Shown: positions 32,815 to 39,967 of the stretch, one piece after another
How the letters are laid out: every line of letters begins with the position of its first letter
How positions within the stretch are numbered: position 1 is the first letter of the stretch
NCBI RefSeq assembly: GCF_003946085.1
Contig: NZ_RHOB01000003.1
Span: forward strand, 62,001 to 126,000
Length of the DNA stretch: 64,000 nucleotides
Direction: 5' to 3'
DNA from: Levilactobacillus angrenensis
GTDB lineage: Bacteria; Bacillota; Bacilli; Lactobacillales; Lactobacillaceae
The notes under the pieces: generated by a model
What the model saw: only the letters and a program-made list of their open reading frames with translations
Databases searched by the model: none
What the model was told of the DNA's origin: nothing
Position numbers and translations under genes: made by a program

Positions 32815-33363
32815 TTAGTCGTCGATGATTTGCTCGCGTAACAAGCCCGCGGCTAAGAGAAACATGTGGGTGACGACCGGACCGACAAAGCTGAAGCCCC
32901 GGCGTTTGAGGTCTTTTGCCACGGCGGTCCCGATGGTCGACTGGTTGGTCAGCTCATCGCGGGTCACGGCCGGCAATAACAGTGGCGTCCCCTGAACGAA
33001 CTGCCAGAGGTACTGGCTGAAACTGCCAAATTCGCGCTGCACCTGCACCAGCGCCCGGGCATTGTGAATCGTCGCGCGAATCTTGCGACCATTGCTGATC
33101 ATCGCCGGGTCACGCGCGATGCGCTCACCGTCGAGCTCGTCTTCAAAACCGGCCACGCGCTGCGGATCCATTCCCGCAAATAACCGCCGGTACACCGGCA
33201 ATTTGCTCGCAGCCGCCTGCCAGCTGAGCCCCACTTGAAACACGCCGACCGTCAGGAGCTCGAACAAGACGTGATCATCATGCGTTGGCGTTCCAAAGTA
33301 AGCTGAGTATTCCTGCGTACCGTTGCTGTCCCAAACCTGGCCGTCGTCGGGTCCAATCGCCAT
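32815..33363 (-). CDS. Tag-like 3-methyladenine glycosylase I homologue lacking key residues
   Basis: A 182-residue protein of the Tag fold, recognised by FQVGLSWQAAASKLPVYRRLF, ISNGRKIRATIHNARAL and KRRGFSFVGPVVTH. It differs from the canonical Tag at 44266 at decisive positions. The base-contacting Glu (Glu39 there, Glu38 in E. coli) is Gly40, the N-terminal zinc Cys is absent, and the C-terminal His/Cys zinc ligands are missing. It is likely not a classical 3-methyladenine glycosylase. It is a single gene. Confidence 0.8.
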   Translation of the reverse strand: MAIGPDDGQVWDSNGTQEYSAYFGTPTHDDHVLFELLTVGVFQVGLSWQAAASKLPVYRRLFAGMDPQRVAGFEDELDGERIARDPAMISNGRKIRATIHNARALVQVQREFGSFSQYLWQFVQGTPLLLPAVTRDELTNQSTIGTAVAKDLKRRGFSFVGPVVTHMFLLAAGLLREQIIDD

Positions 33364-33429
33364 GTTGCCATCCCCTCTCTTTCATCCATGATACCAGAAA
33401 AACTGGGGAAAGCGATATGATCAAGAGTG

Positions 33430-33634
33430 TGACAACAGGCGGTTAACTGGCGAGCATTAACGGCGCTCGGCGGATAATCCTGATTCTGGATTATTTGTCT
33501 AGCGGTGTTAAGCGGAACCAGTTGCCTGTTGGCGCACGTTTCGGCTATGAGGCCAGAGACGTGCGCCATCGACTCAAAGCGAGAGCGAGGCCGAGACCGT
33601 CTCTCAGGCTTGGTCCGGTCCGCACACCGCCTCA
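33430..33634 (+). repeat. Partial module 2 relative (G)
   Basis: The right part matches the distal arm of module 2: ACTCAAAGCGAGAGCGAGG, CCGAGACCGTCTCTCAGGCT and TGGTCCGGTCCGCACACCG. The left part is different but keeps a strong stem, GGCGCACGT with ACGTGCGCC. It may be a chimeric remnant. It ends at the OppA stop codon, on the downstream side of that gene. Confidence 0.5.
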
Positions 33635-35275
33635 TTACTTGAGATAAGCATACTTATAACTCCACTGCGTTCCCGCTGTGTTGTGGATAATGCCGTGAAC
33701 GTCAGAACGCGTCAGGTAGGCGTAGTTAGCCTGATACAACGGGGTGAAGCTTTGCGTCTTGTTTAACAACTTGGCTGCTTGGACCATGTCTTGCCAGCGG
33801 GCTTCATCGTTGCCGGCATCCTGGTTTTGCGCCTTGTCGATCAATGCATCATAGCGCTTGTTCGACCATTTCCCGTAGTTCAGTGAGTTCGAGCTGACCG
33901 GAATCTGGAGGAAGGAAATCGGGTCGTTGAAGTCGGCTCCCCAGTGGGACAGGTACAAGTCAAAGTCGCCGCTAGTCGAACGGGACTGGGCCACGGAAGC
34001 CGGGACGTTTTGAATCTTCAGGTTAAAGCCCTTCAGGTTCTTTTCCAGCGCGCCCTTCAGGTACTGGGTCACGGTGCTGGCCGCGACGTCATCGTTGCCG
34101 GCCATGATGCTTAGGTTAACTTCCTTGACGCCCAGTTGCTTCAAGCCAGCCGCCCATTTCTGCTTGGCTAACTTAGGATTGTACGTCGTGGTATTCTTGA
34201 CCGCCTGTTGCTTGGCGAAGTCCTCACCCGTCTTCGGGTCGTTCGCCAAACCACTGGCTACGAACCCCGTCGGCGTCACGGAGCCATCCCCCAAGACTTT
34301 CTTGGTCAGCTGGCTACGGTTGATGGACAACGCAATGGCCTGGCGAATGTTTTGGTTGCTCATGATCCGCCGTTTAGCCTTGTCGGCGTCTTGGAAATTG
34401 TATTTCAAATGAATCACGATGGAGTACGGATATTGCTGGAACTCTTTGTCATTCTTGTAGTTCTTCACCTGCTCGTTGGACAGTTGGGCAAAGTCCAGCT
34501 TCTTGTTTTGATACAGGCTCAACCCCGTCTGTGGATTAGTGACGACTTGGTAATTGATCTTGTGCAGCTTCACCACTTTGTGATCCCAGTACTGGTTGTT
34601 CTTGACGAAGGACCAGGTGTTGCCAGTCCCGTTCCAGCCCTGAATCTTAAATGGCCCACTGTAGACCATGTACTCGGACTTGGTCGCGTATTTCTTCCCG
34701 TACTTGTCGACCACCTTTTGATTTTGCGGGGCAAACAGCGGGTACGCCATTAAAATTTTAAAGTAAGCGATTGGCTTGTCCAGTTGGACCACGACCGTCT
34801 GTTGGTTCTTGGCGTGAATCCCAATGGTACTTGGCTTAGCCTTGCCCGCGATGATCTTGTCACCGTTCTTGATACCAGAAAACATGGTCATGTAAGACGA
34901 CTTGGTCGATGGCGTCAGCGTTCGCCGCCAAGAATAAACGAAGTCCTGCGCAGTAATCTTATCGCCGTTACTCCACTTCGCGTTGTCACGAACGTGGAAG
35001 GTCCAGGTCTTCTTATCCTTGGAAACGCTGACCTTGTCCGCCAACCCAGGCGCCACCTTACCGTTCTTGCCTAAGCGATAAAAACCTTCAAACACATTCC
35101 CCGTCTGGCCATAACCGGTGGCCTTAGCCAGGTCGATCGTATCAAGTGCCGCGGTCGCTGGCAGCCGCAAGACCTGCTGCGGCTTGGCCGTTGATGACGT
35201 TTGTCCACAAGCAGCTAACCCCATGCCTAGTGCGATAACTGCGGCGACTAACCCAATTCCAGTCCATTTTTTCAT
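33635..35275 (-). CDS. Peptide ABC transporter substrate-binding lipoprotein, OppA family
   Basis: A 546-residue SBP_bac_5 protein. The lipobox is LAAC with the next residues GQTSS. The body has WSNGDKITAQDFVYSWRRTL and ends with NTAGTQWSYKYAYLK. ATG 35275 is 9 nt after AAGGAG. It is a paralogue of the protein at 21507. Its 300-nt leader contains a Cys-rich ORF and a terminator, which points to amino-acid-dependent expression. No other opp gene adjoins it. Confidence 0.9.
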   Translation of the reverse strand: MKKWTGIGLVAAVIALGMGLAACGQTSSTAKPQQVLRLPATAALDTIDLAKATGYGQTGNVFEGFYRLGKNGKVAPGLADKVSVSKDKKTWTFHVRDNAKWSNGDKITAQDFVYSWRRTLTPSTKSSYMTMFSGIKNGDKIIAGKAKPSTIGIHAKNQQTVVVQLDKPIAYFKILMAYPLFAPQNQKVVDKYGKKYATKSEYMVYSGPFKIQGWNGTGNTWSFVKNNQYWDHKVVKLHKINYQVVTNPQTGLSLYQNKKLDFAQLSNEQVKNYKNDKEFQQYPYSIVIHLKYNFQDADKAKRRIMSNQNIRQAIALSINRSQLTKKVLGDGSVTPTGFVASGLANDPKTGEDFAKQQAVKNTTTYNPKLAKQKWAAGLKQLGVKEVNLSIMAGNDDVAASTVTQYLKGALEKNLKGFNLKIQNVPASVAQSRSTSGDFDLYLSHWGADFNDPISFLQIPVSSNSLNYGKWSNKRYDALIDKAQNQDAGNDEARWQDMVQAAKLLNKTQSFTPLYQANYAYLTRSDVHGIIHNTAGTQWSYKYAYLK

Positions 35276-35340
35276 CAGATAACTGCTCCTTTTTCCTCAA
35301 TTTTTGGTGTGCAATCCACAAAAATTTTTATTTTGAAGCC

Positions 35341-35389
35341 AAAAAACGGGTTACCGCCCTCACGACATTCGTGAAAGGGGTAACCCGTT
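35341..35389 (-). terminator. Terminator in the OppA leader
   Basis: On the minus strand AACGGGTTACC pairs with GGTAACCCGTT around an inner CACGA/TCGTG hairpin, followed by TTTTTT (35346-35341). It lies 65 nt before the OppA start, so read-through is required for expression from the upstream promoter. Confidence 0.85.
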
Positions 35390-35396
35390 AGACACT

Positions 35397-35412
35397 GCCA
35401 ATCTAGATTGGC
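35397..35412 (-). repeat. Perfect 16-bp palindrome in the OppA leader
   Basis: GCCAATCTAGATTGGC lies between the leader ORF stop and the terminator. It can form its own hairpin and spaces the ORF from the terminator. Confidence 0.7.
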
Positions 35413-35423
35413 GCTATGTACTG

Positions 35424-35528
35424 CTACGGTTTAGCCGGAAGATCACGAATTGAGGTAACGCAAAAAGACACGTTACATTCGCAACATGCGGCCAGTTGTC
35501 CTTGAGTTTGGCTAGCGTTCGTCATCAT
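35424..35528 (-). CDS. Cys-rich leader peptide ORF (34 codons) upstream of OppA
   Basis: ATG 35528 follows AAGGAGG (35544-35538) at 9 nt, the strongest ribosome site in the region. The peptide has Cys at residues 15, 16, 18 and 23 (AACCECNVSFCV), too dense for chance in a lactobacillus. The 12-bp stretch GGAAGATCACGA overlapping the ribosome site (35539-35528) is exactly complementary to TCGTGATCTTCC inside the end of the ORF (35448-35437). An inner hairpin GTAACG/CGTTAC (35476-35455) overlaps the last Cys codons. This fits a ribosome-stalling sensor of cysteine supply. Confidence 0.7.
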   Translation of the reverse strand: MMTNASQTQGQLAACCECNVSFCVTSIRDLPAKP

Positions 35529-35582
35529 CGTGATCTTCCTCCTTTACTTATTTTTTGTTATTAAGTGAATTGCACAAGATTA

Positions 35583-35611
35583 AAGTTAACCTAAACCCAG
35601 CCATTTGTCAA
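35583..35611 (-). promoter_or_regulatory. Promoter of the OppA leader transcript
   Basis: TTGACA (35611-35606) is perfect and TAACTT (35588-35583) follows after 17 bp. The predicted transcript has a leader of about 300 nt. Confidence 0.65.
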
Positions 35612-35714
35612 AGAATAAGTTTTGCTGGCACAAAATTCTCAACAGAGGGTAACATAACGGGGATGAAAACGGTATACTGGAAACAAGTTTAACTAGTAGA
35701 AAGGATTTGAACGT

Positions 35715-37970
35715 ATGGACATCGAACGAACGCTAGCTGCACTCACGTTACCCGAGAAGGCCGCTTTGGTTTCAGGAAAAAAGAGTTGGTACACCGCGGC
35801 CATTGACCGCTTAGACATCCCCGCTCTCATGATGACGGACGGCCCTTCCGGCTTACGGAAACAGACCGCCGATTCAGGGACCACCAACATCAACGACTCG
35901 GTCCAAGCCATCACCTATCCCGCGGCGGCGCTAAGTGCCAGCTCGTGGAATAAAGATCTACTTCACCAATTGGGCGAGCACCTGGGAGACGAGGCTCGCG
36001 CCGAACAAATCAGTCTGTTGTTAGGTCCCGGTGTCAATTTGAAACGCTCCCCACTGGGCGGCCGCAACTTCGAGTACCTGTCTGAAGACCCCCTAGTGGC
36101 CGGTGAGCTCGGCAGCGCCTACGTTCAAGGCGTTCAATCCAAACATGTAGGGGTCGCCGTTAAACATTTTGCCGCCAACAACCGGGAAAATCAACGCTTC
36201 ACGGCTTCCAGCGATATGTCCCAACGGACCTTGCGTGAATTGTATCTGCGGACCTTTGAAATCATCGTCAAGTCCGCTCTGCCGGCAACCGTTATGACCT
36301 CTTATAACAAAATCAATGGCACGTTGAACTCGCAGAATCGCCGCTTGTTGCGCAGCATTTTACGTGACGAATGGGGCTTCCACGGCGCAGTGATGTCTGA
36401 CTGGGGGGCCGTCGCCAACAACGTCCAAGCCTTACGCGCCGGTCTTGATTTGGAAATGCCTGGTCAAGGTCAGGCTTCCGTCGACAGCATCATCCGGGCC
36501 GTGGAAACTGGCGAGCTGGACGAAGGCACGCTGAACAAGGCCGTTCGGCACCTGCTGCACATCATTGAAAACTGGCTGCCAGCCGCCAAACCCGGCACTT
36601 ACGACCACGCCGCCCACCACAAATTTGCCCGGCAATTAGCTGACGACAGCATTGTGTTGTTAAAGAACCGACATCACGAATTACCACTGACAGCCAAGGA
36701 CGCTGGCAATATCGTCGTGATTGGCGAACTCGCCGACCAACCACGCTATCAGGGTTCCGGTAGCTCGCACGTCAATCCGACCAACCTGGTCACCCCACTG
36801 ATGGCGCTGCAAGACAGCGAACTGACGGCTAACTACTACCCCGGGTATCGTTTAGACCAAAGCGAAACGGACGACAGCTTGGCGCAAGCCGCACTGGAAG
36901 CCGCTAAGTCAGCGGATCACGTCATCATTTTTGCTGGCTATCCCGAAAACGCCGAGTCAGAAGGCTTCGACAAGACCTCACTGATGCTCCCTGAAAATCA
37001 AGGGGAACTGATTGGTAGCCTCGCCAAAGTCAATGAACACGTCACTGTCGTTTTACAAAACGGTTCTGCCGTTGAAATGCCTTGGATCAACAATGTGGAC
37101 GCGGTCGTGGAAACTTACCTAGCTGGTGAAGCGGTCGGCGAAGCCACTTGGGATATCATCACCGGGGCTGTCAATCCCTCCGGTCACTTGGCCGAGACCT
37201 TCCCCCGGCGGTTGACCGATACGCCGATGGCACCGACCTTTGGCCAAGACCCACATCACGAACGCTATACTGAAGGCGTCTTCATGGGCTACCGGTATTA
37301 CGACACCCACGAAATGCACGTGCTGTTCCCGTTCGGCCACGGCTTGAGCTACACCACGTTTGAATACACCAACCTGGCCATCACTGAAAACGAGCACGGT
37401 GCCACGGTAAGCTTTGAGGTAACCAATACCGGCGACCGCCCGGGCCAAGCAGTGCCGCAACTCTATGTGGCCAACCACGCCTCTCACGTACCAATGCCGA
37501 CTAAGGAACTGCGCGCCTTCACCAAGGTGGCCGTGGCGCCAGGCGAAACCCAGCCCGTCACTCTCAAGCTCAGCCGCCGCGACTTCAGCTGGTGGTGTGA
37601 GGGCAAGGCTCGTTGGCAAGCCGATACCGGCGACTACGAAATCATGATTGGCGATTCCTCAAGAGACATTCGCCTCCAGACCAAGCTGACGATGGACTTC
37701 AAGAACTCACCAGCCCCCGTCACCATGGAGACCTACTTGACCACGATTGTCCAAGATCCGCGGTTGCGGGCACTCTTCCAAGCAACCGTCCTGGCACCGA
37801 AGTATGCGGGGTCGAATAACTTCTTAGCCGCCACTGACGAAAAAGGTAATCTAGCCTTACTTCAAGATCAAATGTTTCTGAACATGCCGTTGCGCGCAGT
37901 CATTGCGCTCGGCGGTCCTGCACCGTTGATTGCTGACTTTATTGCCGCTGCCAACGACCGTACGAAATAG
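35715..37970 (+). CDS. Glycoside hydrolase family 3 beta-glucosidase
   Basis: A 751-residue cytosolic enzyme without signal peptide that hydrolyses beta-glucosides from the non-reducing end. The N-terminal TIM barrel has MMTDGPSGLRKQ, KHFAANNRENQR and the nucleophile Asp at about residue 229 (VMSDWGAV). The alpha/beta sandwich follows, then a fibronectin III-like domain (GLSYTTFEY; DRPGQAVPQLYVA). About 85 residues follow the FnIII domain. ATG 35715 follows AAAGGA. It is divergent from the OppA leader, with TATACT (35673-35678) as a likely -10. Confidence 0.93.
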   Translation: MDIERTLAALTLPEKAALVSGKKSWYTAAIDRLDIPALMMTDGPSGLRKQTADSGTTNINDSVQAITYPAAALSASSWNKDLLHQLGEHLGDEARAEQISLLLGPGVNLKRSPLGGRNFEYLSEDPLVAGELGSAYVQGVQSKHVGVAVKHFAANNRENQRFTASSDMSQRTLRELYLRTFEIIVKSALPATVMTSYNKINGTLNSQNRRLLRSILRDEWGFHGAVMSDWGAVANNVQALRAGLDLEMPGQGQASVDSIIRAVETGELDEGTLNKAVRHLLHIIENWLPAAKPGTYDHAAHHKFARQLADDSIVLLKNRHHELPLTAKDAGNIVVIGELADQPRYQGSGSSHVNPTNLVTPLMALQDSELTANYYPGYRLDQSETDDSLAQAALEAAKSADHVIIFAGYPENAESEGFDKTSLMLPENQGELIGSLAKVNEHVTVVLQNGSAVEMPWINNVDAVVETYLAGEAVGEATWDIITGAVNPSGHLAETFPRRLTDTPMAPTFGQDPHHERYTEGVFMGYRYYDTHEMHVLFPFGHGLSYTTFEYTNLAITENEHGATVSFEVTNTGDRPGQAVPQLYVANHASHVPMPTKELRAFTKVAVAPGETQPVTLKLSRRDFSWWCEGKARWQADTGDYEIMIGDSSRDIRLQTKLTMDFKNSPAPVTMETYLTTIVQDPRLRALFQATVLAPKYAGSNNFLAATDEKGNLALLQDQMFLNMPLRAVIALGGPAPLIADFIAAANDRTK

Positions 37971-37978
37971 ATTTACTT

Positions 37979-38036
37979 AAAAAGCAGGCGTGACCATCAA
38001 GTATTTTGCTACTTGGTAGTCGCGCCTGCTTTTGTC
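37979..38036. terminator. Bidirectional terminator between GH3 and the acetyltransferase gene
   Basis: AAAAGCAGGCG pairs with CGCCTGCTTTT outside and TCAAGTA with TACTTGG inside. It ends the GH3 transcript on the plus strand and the convergent ElaA-type gene on the minus strand. Confidence 0.85.
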
Positions 38037-38486
38037 TTACTGCGTTAGCGGCAACACCATATCTAAATGCGGAATCCCGGTCTCCAGGTAAACGTCACTC
38101 ACCGGTTGAAATCCCAGCGAGGCGTAAAACTGCTGTAGATAGGCTTGCGCTTGAATCACAATCCGCCGGGCTGCTGGATAAGTCGTCTGGGCCGCCTGAA
38201 TCGCCGTCATGACCAACTCGCGACCCGCGCCATGCCGACGCGCTGACGGGGCCACGACGACCCGCCCGATGCGAACCTGCTGAGGTTCTGGAATCAACCG
38301 GGCATAGGCCAACACATGTCCAGCTGCATCCTGCCGAAATAGGTGTTGGGCAACCTGGTCAGCATCGTCTACTTCCTGATAGGCACAGTCTTGCTCCACC
38401 ACGAATACTGCCACCCGCAGCCGATAGATTTCGAGCAACTCCGTCGTGGTCACCTCAGAAAATGATTTTTGGATAAATTCGCTCAT
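38037..38486 (-). CDS. GNAT-family N-acetyltransferase, ElaA type
   Basis: A 149-residue single-domain GNAT protein. It begins with the ElaA pattern YRLRVAVFVVEQDCAYQEVDD and has the acetyl-CoA loop VVVAPSARRHGAGREL, ending FYASLGFQPVSDVYLETGIPH. The substrate is unknown. It follows the bile salt hydrolase-like gene by 10 bp, so the two are cotranscribed. Confidence 0.9.
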   Translation of the reverse strand: MSEFIQKSFSEVTTTELLEIYRLRVAVFVVEQDCAYQEVDDADQVAQHLFRQDAAGHVLAYARLIPEPQQVRIGRVVVAPSARRHGAGRELVMTAIQAAQTTYPAARRIVIQAQAYLQQFYASLGFQPVSDVYLETGIPHLDMVLPLTQ

Positions 38487-38496
38487 ACGTTTCTCG

Positions 38497-39480
38497 CTAG
38501 TTCACGTACTTGACGTGAGGCTGATGATCCAAGGGGTATTCCACGGGCGTATCCCAATCGTTCAGCATTTCATCAGTCAATCGCACGCCCTGTAACTCCT
38601 GATTATCATACGGTTCCATGAAGTAAGAGCGTTCGTCCAAGTTCGCGTAGCCCCGGTATTGGGTGTAGTCACTCGTGCCATCGGCCTTTAGTTTGACGCC
38701 CTTAGGAATCGTGACGCTGTCCAGAAGGTGTTGTAAGAGGTTCAACGTATTGGGCGTCCCCGTAGTTGGTAAGCTATAATGCTTGTTGTAAACGGTCCGG
38801 ACAAAGCGTGATGGTGAGGTGTAGTCGCCGGGTAGTCCCAGTGCCCCAGTTCCCGGACCTTGCGTCTTCAGTGAGAAGCCCATGTAGTCATGCAACGGCC
38901 GTTCCGCCGCTTGCATCGTACCATACGTGCTAAGGTTTTGCAGATGCCAGCTCAGCTGTGGTGCGTTCGTCATGACCCCCACTGGGTCGTCGATCAAATG
39001 CAGGTCTTCACTGGTAGCTTCCAGTACCGCGGTATCCCCGGTCGGGTCACTGAAAATAAAGTGCAACGGCGTGGTCAACCCTAATAACGCTACCGGTACG
39101 TCTAAGATCTGAATGTGTTTAACCAACTCCCGCAAGTCGGCCACGCTTTTGGCATTGCCCAGGGCCCAGGCCGTCACGTCATGGGGCGCTAGACCTAATT
39201 TATCGGCGGGTGCCGTCTTTTGGTATTGCGCATATTGGGGGAAGTAAAGTGCAGCGACTCCCAGGCCAAATTCATTCACGCCATCCACAAACATGTAGTG
39301 GCTCAGATTCCGACCAGCCCCGATAAAGCCGTACTTCGTGGTAAAGTCGCCGGCATCTCCTTGAATCTTTTGGTGGCGGGGCATGAAGACTGGTTGCCCA
39401 CCTAGTTCAAAAGCAAAGTCCATCGTGCGTGCCAGAAAATGGTCGCCCTGACTATTTTCGTAAGTTAAACTCGTACACAT
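38497..39480 (-). CDS. Choloylglycine hydrolase family enzyme (bile salt hydrolase/penicillin acylase)
   Basis: A 327-residue Ntn-hydrolase. Cys2 (MCTS) becomes the N-terminal nucleophile after Met removal. Conserved Arg/Asp of ARTMDF, MTNAP and YTSPSRFVR follow. It hydrolyses amide bonds of conjugated bile acids or acyl groups such as N-acyl homoserine lactone or penicillin V. Which one cannot be told from sequence reading. First gene of a pair with the acetyltransferase. Confidence 0.88.
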   Translation of the reverse strand: MCTSLTYENSQGDHFLARTMDFAFELGGQPVFMPRHQKIQGDAGDFTTKYGFIGAGRNLSHYMFVDGVNEFGLGVAALYFPQYAQYQKTAPADKLGLAPHDVTAWALGNAKSVADLRELVKHIQILDVPVALLGLTTPLHFIFSDPTGDTAVLEATSEDLHLIDDPVGVMTNAPQLSWHLQNLSTYGTMQAAERPLHDYMGFSLKTQGPGTGALGLPGDYTSPSRFVRTVYNKHYSLPTTGTPNTLNLLQHLLDSVTIPKGVKLKADGTSDYTQYRGYANLDERSYFMEPYDNQELQGVRLTDEMLNDWDTPVEYPLDHQPHVKYVN

Positions 39481-39918
39481 TGAAAATCATCCCGTTTCTA
39501 ATTTAGTTACTCATTATTCTAACCCTTCAAAATCAATTTTGCACGGATAATCATTGAAACTATAACCAGTTAATTCAGTCCTACGATAAACCGTTTTAGG
39601 GGTTATTTTAACGATTACCATCATTAATTTTGCGTGTGCAAGACCATTGTGGGGCAAAATTAACTCACCGTTTTAAGTTGAGCAACTTAATCATCACTTT
39701 TGGTGCTATCTCACGCTTTTCCGGTATCTATTTTGCTAGTGGTCGGGTATGCTTACGGGTAGGAAGGTCGCTTCTCGTGGTAATGACGGTTGCGGGTTAG
39801 CTTTTCCACTGGCGCAGTTAAACGACAGCATCATGTCAATGAGACCCCCAATCTAAAAGGCAAGTCACAAGGCCTTTTAGCTAGCCGTGTGTCAGGTGAC
39901 CGCCGTCCTTCCGGAATA
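39481..39918. other. Gene-free stretch of hairpins (possible non-coding RNA)
   Basis: No credible protein frame. Inverted repeats: TTAATTTTGC (39624-39633) with GCAAAATTAA (39654-39663); TTAAGTT-GAGC-AACTTAA (about 39674-39691); CTAGTGG (39739 on) with CCACTGG; CTAAAAGGC (39853-39861) with GCCTTTTAG (39872-39880). A plus-strand terminator closes the region although no plus-strand gene precedes it. I do not recognise RNase P, tmRNA, SRP or 6S signatures. Confidence 0.4.
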
Positions 39919-39954
39919 GGGACTGGAACCGACCATTCCAGTCTCTTTATTTTG
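39919..39954 (+). terminator. Plus-strand intrinsic terminator without an upstream gene
   Basis: GGGACTGGAA (39919-39928) pairs with TTCCAGTCTC (39936-39945), followed by TTTATTTT. The T-run is on the plus strand, whereas both flanking genes are on the minus strand. Confidence 0.65.
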
Positions 39955-39967
39955 GCCTGGAATAACA

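Noticed and set aside
35424-35528. The OppA leader as a T-box or SAM riboswitch
   Set aside because: No TGGTACCGCG-like core and no SAM-aptamer signature is present, while a strong ribosome site and a Cys cluster are. The true T-box lies at 32366-32668.
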